From assembly GCF_000002875.2 (NCBI RefSeq), contig NC_009414.2, positions 1,194,155 to 1,258,154 of the forward strand: DNA of 64,000 nt, given 5' to 3'. The notes below the pieces were generated by a model that was given only the letters and a program-made list of their open reading frames with translations, did not search any database and was not told where the DNA came from. This document shows, piece after piece, positions 1-10,093 of the stretch. Every line of letters starts with the position of its first letter. Position 1 is the stretch's first letter. The DNA is from Leishmania infantum JPCM5 (lineage: Eukaryota > Euglenozoa > Kinetoplastea > Trypanosomatida > Trypanosomatidae). The position numbers were made by a program, and so were the translations under genes.

Positions 1-973
1 CGAGAGAGACGGAAGCTTGAGGACGGAGGAAGAAAGTTGGAGCTCGTGTTTGAGGGCAGCCAATACGGAACGAAGCGAAGGAAAAACAAAACAGCGTGCC
101 ATGCGCGTCTGCTGAGTAACGAGAACCGAAACAAAGCACACCAACGTGCTGATGCGATGACATGAAGTCCATAGGCAAGCATCCAGTCAAACAGCGCCGA
201 AGCTCGTTTTTTTTTTCTTCGGTTAGTTGAGGGCAACCGCCGACTGTGCCGCTGCACAGAGGACGCACTGAAAGAGGGACACGTGCTTTACGGCGGCGCG
301 CATCAGCCGCGTGTGTATGTCTCTGTCTGTAGGCTAATGCGCATGGGCTCGACGATGGGCGGTGAATAGGGGTGGGGGTGGGGAGGCGCGAGAAAGTTCT
401 GAAGAGGCGTCACGATCGCGTTGCAGCTGGCTTCTCTTTCTGTCTGTCGTCTCTTTCGCCGCTCACTACCTGTCATCCTCCCCTCTGGTGCCAACGGATT
501 CACCGCTGCTGCGACTCAACATCAAATGCCAGGGAGGCTTGCTTTCGTACTTCGCATGTACGGTTGTTCGCCCCTTTCCCTCGTAGCCTTCCAACCCCCT
601 CCCCCGACTCTTCTGTCTTTATCTGCCTCGTGGCGTTTTACTATGTCGATTTTTTTTTTCGTGGCACATCTCCGCACTCCCTCGTCTCAGCATCGTACTG
701 GAAAATAAGAGAAGAGAGACAGGCTGCATTTCTCTCAGCGCCTCCTTCCCTAACCTTCACCTGCCACTAAGTTCTGCGTTTCGTCCTCTCTCGCTCTCGT
801 CGGGATCTCTGAAAAGGTGAGGGGCGAATCAAGCCACCACTTTCTCCCTCCCTCTAGAGAGTACGCAGTCATTCATATTCTGTGCCGGCTACACCACATC
901 TCCCCTCCCTCTCAGCCCTCGCAGCTACGTTGGCTCTCTCTGTTCCACAAAGGCATCTAGAAACGGGAAAAGG
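1..973. other. Spacer upstream of the first gene
   Basis: No convincing gene. The short open frames here overlap one another and lie in pyrimidine-rich DNA. The last 130 bases are rich in C and T with AG dinucleotides at 914-915 and 923-924, which look like trans-splice acceptors for the phosphatase gene. The rest is probably 3' UTR of a gene to the left plus spacer. Confidence 0.6.
890..924 (+). promoter_or_regulatory. Predicted trans-splice acceptor region of the phosphatase gene
   Basis: A C/T-rich run ends in CTCAG (AG at 914-915) and then GCAG (AG at 923-924), giving a 5' UTR of about 50-60 nt before the ATG at 974. In kinetoplastids the spliced leader is added at the first suitable AG after such a tract. 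The exact AG is inferred. Confidence 0.45.
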
Positions 974-2089
974 ATGGCATCGCTGTGGAAGAAATCGCTG
1001 TCTCTGCTGCTGTCAGCAGCACTCATCATCGCAGCCTTCGCGGTCGCTCTGAGTGCTGAAGCGCGCCGCCTTGTCGCCGTTGGGGACCTGCACGGCGACT
1101 ACGAGCAGAGCGTCTCCGTCTTGCGTCTTGCGCGTCTCATCGACAACCGCAATCACTGGATCGGTGAGGATGCGCTCCTGGTCCAGCTGGGTGACATTCT
1201 TGATGTCGGCCCCGACGATATTCTCATTGTGCGCCTGCTGATGAGGCTGCAGCAGGAGGCCCACGCCAAAGGGGGCGATGTAATTGGGTTGTTGGGCAAC
1301 CACGAGCTGCGCAACTTCCGAGGGGACTACAAGGCGGTGGACAAGGCGAGCCTTGCCGCTAGTGGTGGACAGAAAGGCCGTGACGTGCTTCTGTCCAACG
1401 CGACAGACCTTGGCAGATACCTGCGAACTCGCAAGGCAATCTTTCACTACGGCCCGTTTCTCTTCATGCACGGAGGCTTCTCCACGGCGACGGCCGGCAT
1501 GATCACGAGCCTCAGCAAGGTCGAGGAGTTCAATTCGGAGCTCACCAAGGCGCTGATGAACGGCACCATCTCACCTCTGGCGCGAGGCGGACTGGACCTG
1601 ACTGAGGACGATGTGGACGACGTCGCCAACCCTATTCTCGTACGCAGCATCTTGAATGTCAAGTGCAACGCACTGAGCAAGGTGCTCGACAAGAAGTTCC
1701 CGGGCATCCAGTCTGTCGTCGTGGGCCACGTCCCACATGACCCACGCGACTTCGACGGCTGGCGGCTTTGCGGGGGCCGGATCATCGACATCGACTTCGG
1801 CATGTCGCGCTGGAAGAAGGGAGACCCAGGGCACGTGGCGGCGCTGGAGATCGAGGAAGCCACGTGGCATGTGCAGCTTATCGAGACGTCCACCGCATCC
1901 AGCTCGGTCTCGGGTACGCACGCACCCTTCCAGGATTCCGTGGCGACCTATTACCTAGTAAGTTTCACCGCGCTCATTGTGGTGTGCGTTGTCAGCGTCT
2001 TGCTTGCGGCGTACTATTTGCCGTTGTGCTCCGGTGCGGCACGGGAGCCGCTACTGAAAGCGGGCACGAATTATTACGGCACGGTGTAG
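974..2089 (+). CDS. Membrane-anchored Shewanella-like (SLP) protein phosphatase
   Basis: A 371-aa calcineurin-like metallophosphoesterase. Residues 7-28 form a hydrophobic signal peptide or anchor. The metal-binding motifs follow in order: GDLHGD (37-42), GDILD (73-77), GNHE (108-111), HGG (166-168) and VGHVPH (250-255). The GDILD box lacks the DRG seen in classic PPP phosphatases, and the GG-V-LLGNHE-N--GD spacing around GNHE is that of the bacterial-like SLP group, not of ApaH-like decapping enzymes, which usually have GNHD. A second hydrophobic segment (about 327-349) precedes a short tail, so the catalytic domain probably faces the lumen or cell exterior, anchored near the C-terminus. The start at 974 is the first ATG after the acceptor region and begins the signal-like segment. 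Substrate and compartment are unknown. Confidence 0.85.
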   Translation: MASLWKKSLSLLLSAALIIAAFAVALSAEARRLVAVGDLHGDYEQSVSVLRLARLIDNRNHWIGEDALLVQLGDILDVGPDDILIVRLLMRLQQEAHAKGGDVIGLLGNHELRNFRGDYKAVDKASLAASGGQKGRDVLLSNATDLGRYLRTRKAIFHYGPFLFMHGGFSTATAGMITSLSKVEEFNSELTKALMNGTISPLARGGLDLTEDDVDDVANPILVRSILNVKCNALSKVLDKKFPGIQSVVVGHVPHDPRDFDGWRLCGGRIIDIDFGMSRWKKGDPGHVAALEIEEATWHVQLIETSTASSSVSGTHAPFQDSVATYYLVSFTALIVVCVVSVLLAAYYLPLCSGAAREPLLKAGTNYYGTV

Positions 2090-3437
2090 CAGGGCTCGTT
2101 TCGCGCACTCGTCCAAAGATCACTGTGAGTGTACCGGTGGGGTAAAGTCCTCCCTTTCTCCCTTTCTTCCACCGCGCTGTGCACCCAATCTAGCTCTTCC
2201 TCTGTTCCTTCTCCGTTGACGGTGTGTACCCCTCTACTTATACTTACGCGGGGGCGTTGAAGAGTAACATGGCGGCGGCAGCGGCTTGTGTCGGCGGGAA
2301 AGAGAGATAGGGCGCTGCACATGAATGCCCTCCGTGGCGGCTCTTTTCGGCGTTGATGTGCCGCTCTCTTTTTGTCCCTTGGCATGTTTTGTTGTCGCTA
2401 TCGGCACATGGCTCGCTCGTTTTTCTTTTTTTCTTTGTACAACGCGCGTTACGCTGTTGCTCCTCGTCTCTTGTGCGTTTCTTTCAAACTTCGATCTTCC
2501 TCTCTTTTTCTGCGGCAGAGATGCTAACATAGGTGCGTCGTGGCGATACGCGTGTGCGTGTGCTTGAGCACCTTATCTCCTTACATATTTTCTGGATTCG
2601 TGTTCCACAGTGGCAACGACGCTGACAGCGACTGAGGGAGCCCTTGTCTCTCACTGCGTTTGGTTGCTTCCTTACCACGTACTCGCCGACCCTCCCTCCC
2701 CTCTACTTGGCAGGAGTCTACCAATGCGCGTAGGAGGGGAGGGGGAGGCGGCGGCGGCGACGGAAAAGAGAAAAACTAAAGCAATCTGATGTGTAAACAC
2801 CACATCAACTACATCACCGACACACAAAAAAGTCATGAACACACAGGCAACCGATTTTCGGACAGGCCACACATAGCGACTGGAGTTGTGGGGTGGTGTA
2901 GAGAGAGTTTGCTGAAAAGACCGAGAACAAGAACACCGTTGTGTGCTCCTCTTCTCAAGCCCCTCTCTCTGTTTCTCACCTTAGTGCCGTTTCTTGCCGC
3001 TGCCATTGTTGACCCCGACGCGTCTACGTCTGTCGCATGTGCAGGTGCGCACCCGACGAAAGCCAAGCGTGTGGCGCTGAAAGTTCTCCACTCACCTCTT
3101 CTTCCTTTTCTGTCGTCCCCTTTCTCCTCTGTCTCCCTTTCGATGCCTTCTCCATGTTCTTCCCCAACCGCCAGCCGTCTAAACTCCGCTGCACTCCTGC
3201 CGTCAATTTTTTTTTTCACTGGCACTCGTGCGTTTTCCAATCCGCCGTGCGTATCTTCTTCGTGCCAGCTGGAGTGGGCTGCCCTTGTCTCGTGCCGCGT
3301 ACGCGCAGCAAGTGCTTGGAAAGCACTTTCCTTTATCCTATCTTTCCCCCCTTTTAGTCGTCCATCAATGCAGGGCACACACTCCCACCCGCACACACCC
3401 ACGCACTGCAGACATTTCGCACGGTTCGCCTTTGACA
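2090..3437. other. Spacer between the phosphatase and the 1040-aa gene
   Basis: Pyrimidine-rich intergenic DNA with T runs. Open frames here (for example 2789-3652) overlap several others and lack any recognisable domain, so no gene is called. The CT-rich stretch at about 3090-3360 probably contains the acceptor for the next gene. Confidence 0.6.
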
Positions 3438-6400
3438 ATGCCCAAGAAAGAAAAGGAGAAGAGGGTGCCGACCCCTTCGGTGACCTCGCCAGGCATCACA
3501 GAGGAAGAGTGCTTGCTGGAGGTGTATCTGCACTGGGATGTGGAGGCGCAAGCGGCGCCAGACATTCTGGTTTTCCTGCGACTCTGTCAGGAGGATCACT
3601 TCATTCTTCCTCGCCAGCTGCCGGCCGACGCCAACAGCGACTGTACCGCTGACGGGCAACAACAGTCGCGCCATCAGCAACCGTCTGCAGCCCTCCCGCT
3701 GCTCCTCCTAGTAAAGCAGACGGTCTTTGTAGGCGGGTCGACCGTACGCCATACACTACTTAATGATAGCAAGGCCAACCGTATTGACGTGTACGCCCTC
3801 CCGAGCGCCGGCGTTGGCGACGAAGCCGGTGGCAAGCAGGCTGGCGGCGCAGCGGGGAAGCGTTTTAAGAGCGTGACGCCGGCTGTCGCGAAATCCAAAG
3901 GAAAGTCAGCGACCGGGCTCGCTGCTCTCCCCGACGGCGCCCGCCACATTGGGGGAGCAACGCTATCGTTTGTTCCACTTCTTGCAAGCTCGACAATGGA
4001 CGTCTCTGTGCCGCTCACCGCAGGGTCACTTGTCGATGCTGACAAGTGCTTGAATTTCCGCGTGCGGTGCCACGATTCACTGCTGCTGTCTGCGCAGTGC
4101 ATGTCTCAGTGTCGCCCAGTGCTGGTGCGTGTATACGGGGTCGCGGGACTGCCCACCTTGGAGTCCACATCTGGCTCCTCATCCACAAAGGACATAGCTG
4201 TAGCTGCGACTGCCGACTCACGCCGTCGTCTGCGCGCGTGTGTCACACTGGCAGGGGGATGCGTGACGGCACCCATACTTCCGATCACACCTGCAATCTC
4301 CGCCGATGAGGCTGTGGCGCCGTCCTCATTCCCATCACACAGACCGGCGGCCACTTTCCACGATCACATTCTCTTTTTGCAGGAGCTGGGCACACCCCTC
4401 GATGTGTACCGGAAACTCCACAGCGCACCATGCGAGGTGTCGCTTTGGCAATCCTTCGAGATGGATGCTCAGGGGACGGCGGTAGCAGCTGCAAGCGCCA
4501 CCTCACCGCCGGAGAAGGGCACAGAGGTCTTACTTGGCAGCGGCGGCTTTTCGGTGCGCGACTTTTTGACAGACGATCAAACACGCTTTACTGAAACGGT
4601 GCAACTGCTGCCTGGTCGCTCCACGGTGAACCTTGCAAAGGATTCCACGTGCCTCACTACCGGCTGCAGCGTTTCCGTACGCCTCGACTTTTTCCAGCCC
4701 TTCACGCCTCTGCAGCATGTTGACAAGGAGGGGCAGCCGCTGCCCCGCAAGGCCTTCTTGACGCGTGCGCTTGTGCGCCTGCCGTACGCGGTTCCGTGGA
4801 TAGCCGACTTTCTGGCGCTCCTTCTGCGCGAGGTCACGGCGCTGCCTCGCGCGACAGAGGACGTGCAGCTTTATCTACCGCCACCGCCGCCGCTACCGCC
4901 CACCGAAACCGCGGAGAAGGAAAAGCCAGCTGGGGGACGCAGCGGCACCACCCATGCCCGCGGCGCGGCGCCGCCTGCTGCCTCCTCTTCCTCAAAGCGA
5001 TCAGGTAGCGGCAGCGGGAATCGAAAGGCAGGAAAGGCAATCGGACGCCCTGCTCCCGCAGACCCCGTACCAGCCCCGCCATTGCCGTCTTTCGCAGGCG
5101 AGCTGAAGGTGTACTCGCCGCCCGGGCTCAGCGGATTCGAGGTGGCAGACGGGGAGGAGCGTCTGTGGTGCTTTGAGGCGACGGTCCCCGAACTGCAGCG
5201 TATACTCAGCGAGCTCGGCAGTTTTGTGGAGGCTCGTGGCGGTGCGACGTCACAGGTGCATATGCATTTCAACGCCGAGCTGTTTGTGCCGCAGCGCGCG
5301 TACGTGAAGTTCCCGCCATTGGTGGTTCCACCAGTGGGAATGGCAGCCGCATCACCGCCACCCAGCGAGGCCGATGACGCGTCGGTGGCCTTGGAGGTGG
5401 AGCCGAGCGGAACGGGGGGACGGCTTCACCGCATTCGCCTCCGTAGCGCTGTCGGCGCCCTGTGCCAGACGCAGTCCCACTACATCCGCCACAACCTCTC
5501 CGATGACTGCCTGCGGTGCCTGCTCTCCTTGGCAGCGCTGCTGAGGGCTGCGTCGATGCGAGAGGCCGAGATGCGAGGTTGGATGCCGTCCGCGACGCTT
5601 CTCATCGCCGCAGAGCGTTCCTTTGGTCAAACTCTAGAAAAGGAAGACTTGTTCGGCGTCACCTTCCCCACCCCTGCTGCATCGCAGACCGCAGTGGCGG
5701 CGTCGGTCTCTATGTATGATACCACGGATCGCGTGTCGGAAAGCAACGCCAGCGGTGCCGCTGCATCTCTGATGGCCGAGGCGGTGGTAGGGTCGGTCGT
5801 GTTCTTTGACGGTATGCTCAGGGCTGGGACTCGCCGTCCTGTGCCGGCGGCCGTTCTCCTGCGCTTCCCTGTCTCGTTTTGGATGGTGGTGACAAAAACG
5901 AAGGAAGAGGTGCTGTGCACCTTCCCACACAACACCCCCACCGGCCTCGTACAGTACCACATCGAGGGACAGGTAGTGCGGTGCTCCACGGTGACCTTGC
6001 TCTACGTGCTCAAGTGCGTGTGCCTTGCGCGTAGTGTCACACAAAGCCACAACGCGGCCTACGAGCTCGTCTTGCGCCAGCGTCAGCGCGAGCAGCACGC
6101 GCTGCAGCAGGAGAGGATGGCACCATCGGCGACCAGCAAGCTCATGGCGGTGCGGCAGGCTTCAGCGGATGCCGCGGGGGACGGCAGAGACGCCTTGCGC
6201 CGCGGTGCAGACAAGACTCGCGGCTCTGCCGTCGGCCAAGTACGCGGAACGGACTCCAGTGACGAGGATGGCGCTGAAGAGGTGGATTGGCTAGACTCCA
6301 GCATGGACCGGTACTTGTACACGTCTTCTGCTTCCCCAAGCAGGTCATCAGCGCTGTCACGGCGCTTGCGAACGGATCGCACGAGTTCTCACAAGACGTC

Positions 6401-6560
6401 GGTTCACAAAACCCAACGCAGACAAGTACTGGGCGCCGCCCCCTCGCCGACGGAGCTCACGTACGACGATCTGTGGCGCATGTATGAGAAGCGCGCCCCC
6501 GCCTCGGCGACAGCGGCACCTGCACGCGGCCACGAAAAACTGCCACCCATCCGATTTTGA
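3438..6560 (+). CDS. Large conserved-type protein of unknown function
   Basis: A 1040-aa protein that I do not recognise. The frame is open from 3228, but the upstream 70 codons read through CT-rich leader sequence. The ATG at 3438 opens a typical basic N-terminus (MPKKEKEKR), so it is chosen. Residues 20-100 and 150-370 look like folded beta-rich segments. Residues about 479-552 are a Pro/Ala/Ser/Gly-rich linker. Residues 555-860 look globular again, and the last 130 residues are charged and disordered, ending in a short conserved-looking YDDLWRMYEKR segment. There is no signal peptide or membrane span. The layout recalls large axonemal or cytoskeletal proteins, but that is only an impression and no function is assigned. 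Confidence 0.8.
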   Translation: MPKKEKEKRVPTPSVTSPGITEEECLLEVYLHWDVEAQAAPDILVFLRLCQEDHFILPRQLPADANSDCTADGQQQSRHQQPSAALPLLLLVKQTVFVGGSTVRHTLLNDSKANRIDVYALPSAGVGDEAGGKQAGGAAGKRFKSVTPAVAKSKGKSATGLAALPDGARHIGGATLSFVPLLASSTMDVSVPLTAGSLVDADKCLNFRVRCHDSLLLSAQCMSQCRPVLVRVYGVAGLPTLESTSGSSSTKDIAVAATADSRRRLRACVTLAGGCVTAPILPITPAISADEAVAPSSFPSHRPAATFHDHILFLQELGTPLDVYRKLHSAPCEVSLWQSFEMDAQGTAVAAASATSPPEKGTEVLLGSGGFSVRDFLTDDQTRFTETVQLLPGRSTVNLAKDSTCLTTGCSVSVRLDFFQPFTPLQHVDKEGQPLPRKAFLTRALVRLPYAVPWIADFLALLLREVTALPRATEDVQLYLPPPPPLPPTETAEKEKPAGGRSGTTHARGAAPPAASSSSKRSGSGSGNRKAGKAIGRPAPADPVPAPPLPSFAGELKVYSPPGLSGFEVADGEERLWCFEATVPELQRILSELGSFVEARGGATSQVHMHFNAELFVPQRAYVKFPPLVVPPVGMAAASPPPSEADDASVALEVEPSGTGGRLHRIRLRSAVGALCQTQSHYIRHNLSDDCLRCLLSLAALLRAASMREAEMRGWMPSATLLIAAERSFGQTLEKEDLFGVTFPTPAASQTAVAASVSMYDTTDRVSESNASGAAASLMAEAVVGSVVFFDGMLRAGTRRPVPAAVLLRFPVSFWMVVTKTKEEVLCTFPHNTPTGLVQYHIEGQVVRCSTVTLLYVLKCVCLARSVTQSHNAAYELVLRQRQREQHALQQERMAPSATSKLMAVRQASADAAGDGRDALRRGADKTRGSAVGQVRGTDSSDEDGAEEVDWLDSSMDRYLYTSSASPSRSSALSRRLRTDRTSSHKTSVHKTQRRQVLGAAPSPTELTYDDLWRMYEKRAPASATAAPARGHEKLPPIRF

Positions 6561-7721
6561 TAGGGGAGAGGGAGACAGAGGTCCTGCCCCACATCCCCTC
6601 CTTTTTTCTCTCTTCCTCTACTGATGTACACTATATGCGTGACGAAGCGCGTTGTGCTTCCCACTGCCGTCACACTTCGTGTGGCTTTGCCCCATCTCTT
6701 CTTTTGGCCGGTCAAGCTCTTGTGCACTAGCTTCCCGTTGCCGTCCCCGCTGTAGTTCGTGTTTGTGTATGTGCGTGGTTTATACATATCTGCATTTTCG
6801 TTGTGATACGCCTTCCGGACTTTGCGTGAGGTGGTGCGAGCGTGTCGATGGGTCGACATCTATCTTGCCTCCTTCCCCCACCTTTTCTTCTCTAGCGCTT
6901 CGCACGCTAGAGCTCAGTGCAGCAAGAGAAGACTGCATAGAATGAAGGGAACCGTCGCACGCGGGCGAGCGCGGCGTGACACTGTTGTCCAGCATAGTCG
7001 AACTCTCTCTCTGAGACCCTTTTCTTCGCATACGACTCCCGAAGGAGAAGGGGGGGGTGCCGTGCTCGTGTCTGCGCCCGCTTCTACACATGTACAGGCG
7101 CTTCGCTGCTCTACACGGCTTCGTTGTCGGTGCCACTCTTCCGTGCTAAATCGGTCTTCTCTTTTCCTCTTGAGTTGATTGCACGCTTTAGAATGTCTGC
7201 TCCGCTCCCCCTGCGCGCTCCTTCTCCAATTCTGTGCCACTCTTCACCTTTCCACCGATTTCTCTCTCTCGGTTCTTTGCGCCGTTGCACTTTGCACGCC
7301 GCTCCCGCCCCCGCCCCACCTAGCGCTTGCCCTCGACGTCCGTTCCGCCGCGGTGCTGCTCTCTGTCTTTCACGGTATGCCTACGCCCAGGATTTGTATC
7401 TTTCCATCCGCGTTACTCTCTTCGTTTCTTCTCTCTCTGTGTGTGCTCTCTGCAAGACCTGTCGTGGCGCTTCTCCCTCTGAGTCTTTTATTTTCTTCTT
7501 CCCTCTTCCCCGGCCCTGCCTTTACGGACACAGTCCCTCGTGCAAACATACTCCCTCTGCACCCGGCAACAGTCCTGGGGCTAACTCCGCCCCCTTGCAG
7601 CCCGTCCTCCCTCGCTCTTCTTTCCCGTCTTCCACATCGGAGAAATCGAAAGAACGGACGAGAAGGCTCACTGACATCAGTGACACACCTAAACACACAC
7701 ACACACACACACACGCACAAA
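6561..7721. other. Spacer upstream of RAD23
   Basis: CT-rich intergenic sequence. The long open frame running into the RAD23 gene from 7179 is Leu/Ser/Pro-rich low-complexity translation of the pyrimidine tract and is not taken as coding. It ends in an (AC)n tract directly before the RAD23 start codon. Confidence 0.6.
7691..7716 (+). repeat. (AC)n microsatellite in the RAD23 5' leader
   Basis: About a dozen CA/AC units lie immediately upstream of the ATG at 7722, separated only by GCACAAA. The tract falls in the expected 5' UTR. Confidence 0.9.
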
Positions 7722-9011
7722 ATGAAAGTCATTCTCAAAACAATTACTGGAAAACAGCACGAGGTGGATGTGGAGGCGACCTCGACCATTCTCGATGTTA
7801 AGAGGTTGCTGGAGGACGAGTACGAGCCAGCGTCGTTGCGACTGTGCTTCAATGGCGCCGTGCTGGAGGACAGCAGGATGCTGGCGGATGCTGGAGTCAA
7901 AGACAACGACTCGCTTGTGCTCGCCGGGCGCAAGCGAAAGATTCCGAAGCCGCCAGCACCGCAAACGGCGGAGCCACCAAAGACGGAGGCGGCGCCTGAG
8001 AGTAGCGCACCTGCATCTTCTGCTACGCCGCCAGCGGCGATGCCCACGCCTGCTTTGACCACAACGACCCCCGCCACCTCCGCTGCCACTGTTGACCCAC
8101 CAGCACCCGCTGTTCCTGCTTCCGCTGCAGCTCCTTCCGCTCCTGTCGCTTCTACGACCCCAGCGGCCTCTGCTGTTCCTGCTGCGTCTGCTGCCTCCGC
8201 AACTAACACGTATGGCGTGTCCCTCAACCTGATCGACGAGGTGGCGTCGATGGGCTTCGAGGACCGCAATCAAATTGCTTTGGCGTTGCGCGCCGCTTTC
8301 ATGAACGTCGAACGCGCCGTGGAGTACCTTTTCGAAGGCATCCCACCTCACCTTGTGGAGGAGCTCACGCCCTTCAGTGCTCTTACCGCACCCGCAGCGG
8401 CTCCGGGAGCATCGAATCCGTCCGCGTCTTCTGCAGCCGCGGCCGTACCGGCGTCGGACTCTCCAGCGCCTGCAGTCGCGCCATCCACCGCCGAGTCGGA
8501 GATGCGCGCCGCCCTCTCGCGCATCCCGCAGTTTGATGAAATCCGTATCCTGTACAACCAAAACACGGACACGCTGCCAGTGGTGATGCAGCAGATTGCG
8601 CTGCGTCACCCGGCTGTATACGAGCAGATTGAGCGCGATCCGGAGGTATTCCTATCTATCATGGGTGAGTCAGGGCAGCCGGGCAGTGCGAGCGCTCCGG
8701 CCGGGCCCGCCGCGCTGTCGACAGCACAGGCTGTCGTGGGTGACGCGGAAGAAAGCAGCTTCATGAATCAGCTGCAGAGCGGGCTCGAGTTGACTGCTGA
8801 GGATCGCACGGCGGTGCAGCAGCTCGTCGAGTTAGGTGGTGGCATGTGGGACGAACAGAGCGCTGTGCTAGTCTACCTTGCTACCCAGCGCAATCAAGAG
8901 GTGGCGGCGAGTGTCTTGTTCGAGCACGGCGGTGTTCCGGCAGAGCTGCTGGCGGAGATTGCCACCCAAATGGTCGACGAGGAGGCGGAGGACTACGAGG
9001 ATGAGCAATGA
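7722..9011 (+). CDS. RAD23: UV excision repair / proteasome shuttle protein RAD23
   Basis: A 429-aa protein with the full RAD23 layout. Residues 1-73 are a ubiquitin-like domain opening MKVILKTITGK, very like ubiquitin itself. Next comes an Ala/Pro/Ser/Thr-rich linker to about 165. UBA1 is at about 169-208 (contains the typical MGF loop), the XPC-binding (STI1-like) domain at about 262-315 (RILYNQNTDTLPVVMQQI), and UBA2 at about 360-403 (with GGGMWD in place of the usual MGF). The tail is acidic. In other eukaryotes RAD23 carries ubiquitinated proteins to the proteasome through its UBL and stabilises the XPC damage sensor. The frame is open upstream to 7179, but the ATG at 7722 starts exactly at the ubiquitin fold, so it is taken as the start. 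The UBA2 loop is unusual but the helices look intact. Confidence 0.93.
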   Translation: MKVILKTITGKQHEVDVEATSTILDVKRLLEDEYEPASLRLCFNGAVLEDSRMLADAGVKDNDSLVLAGRKRKIPKPPAPQTAEPPKTEAAPESSAPASSATPPAAMPTPALTTTTPATSAATVDPPAPAVPASAAAPSAPVASTTPAASAVPAASAASATNTYGVSLNLIDEVASMGFEDRNQIALALRAAFMNVERAVEYLFEGIPPHLVEELTPFSALTAPAAAPGASNPSASSAAAAVPASDSPAPAVAPSTAESEMRAALSRIPQFDEIRILYNQNTDTLPVVMQQIALRHPAVYEQIERDPEVFLSIMGESGQPGSASAPAGPAALSTAQAVVGDAEESSFMNQLQSGLELTAEDRTAVQQLVELGGGMWDEQSAVLVYLATQRNQEVAASVLFEHGGVPAELLAEIATQMVDEEAEDYEDEQ

Positions 9012-9558
9012 TGGGAGAGAGGGAGGGGTGGCTGCTGTCGATGTCTTTGAATGATGCTCATTGGGTTGCCGCTTTTACATAGTTTCCTCTGGCACTATTT
9101 TCTCGCGAATACCTGTATTCATCCTTGCTTCACTTTCGCCTCCTCTGTTATCCTGCCACGTGAGCCTCACGCTACTTTGCTCTTCATGCGGTGGCAATGG
9201 TGGCAGTGGCAGCGGTGATTCGTGGCTGTGAAGAAGAGAGAGGAGCCAAGTAAAAGCGCCGTGACGTTCCCTGTCACTTCTCCGCTTTCTCACGTTGTTC
9301 CGTTGAGTCGTCTTTTTCACTCGTAGTTGTCTTGTTGTGCTTTGGTGGACGCGCTTGGCTGCATCTGTGTGTGCCTGCCGGCTGCTGTTTTGTTTGTTGC
9401 ACGGATGCACGATGTGTGTGTAACCTCCATCCACTGCTGCGATTGCGCTGCCGAGCACTCATTCCCTGTTGTGTCTTGTTGTTTCTTCGCTTCGTTACGA
9501 TGAAGAGCTTCGGTGTGCGTTCTTACTGCGCTTCTTCGTTTGTTCCGTTCCTCTGCGA
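9012..9558. other. RAD23 3' region
   Basis: Presumed 3' UTR and spacer of RAD23. It runs directly into the SIDER2-like element, which would place that element in the 3' UTR of this transcript. No gene seen. Confidence 0.55.
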
Positions 9559-10093
9559 CCCCGAGGACGGAGGGAGACCTGAGTGCGTGGTATCTCAGGG
9601 TCCAGTCCCCCATGCAGTGGGAGGCGACTAGGCGGCCCCCCTATCCCTGTCCATGCCGAGACACTTCCGGTGGCGACAAGGGCCAGGCACCTTCGAGGTG
9701 GGGAAGTCGGCGCAGTGTGTCGCTACCGATGTCGGCAGCCAGGCCCTGGATGGCGTGGTGTCGAAGCCGCCCGAGCCAGTGAGCACGTTGGTGCCACTCA
9801 CATGATTAGGCAGAGCGTCAGCGTGACTCGAGCATATCCCGCCCGGCCCTCACACAGCCTACCAGTGGGAGGGAAGCCTGAGCCGCCTCAGGGAGCGGAT
9901 GCACCAGGTGGCGCCCGGCGTGGTGGGTTGAGTTTGAGACAGGGGCCGTGCTCTCAGATGGCGGAATCGGTGCTCGGCTGTAACGCGTCTGTCTACAGTA
10001 TGCTTCGCACGACGCGGTAGGGGGCCTGTGCTAGACTGGGTGGAGTGGAGCAGAGGCCATGCTCTGTGGCAGAATAGATACGTTGAAGGGCAA
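9559..10093 (+). mobile_element. SIDER2-like degenerate retroposon, copy A
   Basis: The element begins CCCCGAGGACGGAGGG. Over its first 361 bp (9559-9919) it matches the copy at 44320-44680 with only about two substitutions. After 9919 the two diverge, with islands of similarity near the end (ACGCGGTAGGGGG at about 10013-10025 and GCAGAAT at about 10070). Its length of about 535 bp and its place downstream of a gene fit the Leishmania SIDER2 family: short non-autonomous relatives of ingi/L1Tc elements, some of which act in 3' UTRs to lower mRNA stability. The open frames inside it are not genes. The family name is from recognition, not a search. Confidence 0.75.

Noticed and set aside
3228..3437. 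N-terminal extension of the 1040-aa protein
   Set aside because: Reads the CT-rich leader; the downstream ATG at 3438 opens a better N-terminus.
7689..8609. 306-codon frame on - opposite RAD23
   Set aside because: Antisense shadow of the Ala/Pro-rich RAD23 linker; Arg/Gly/Cys-rich composition is an artefact of GC-rich codons.
9583..10020. Open frame in SIDER2 copy A (likewise 44344-44727 and 50539-50922)
   Set aside because: Conserved only because the retroposon DNA is conserved; SIDERs are noncoding.
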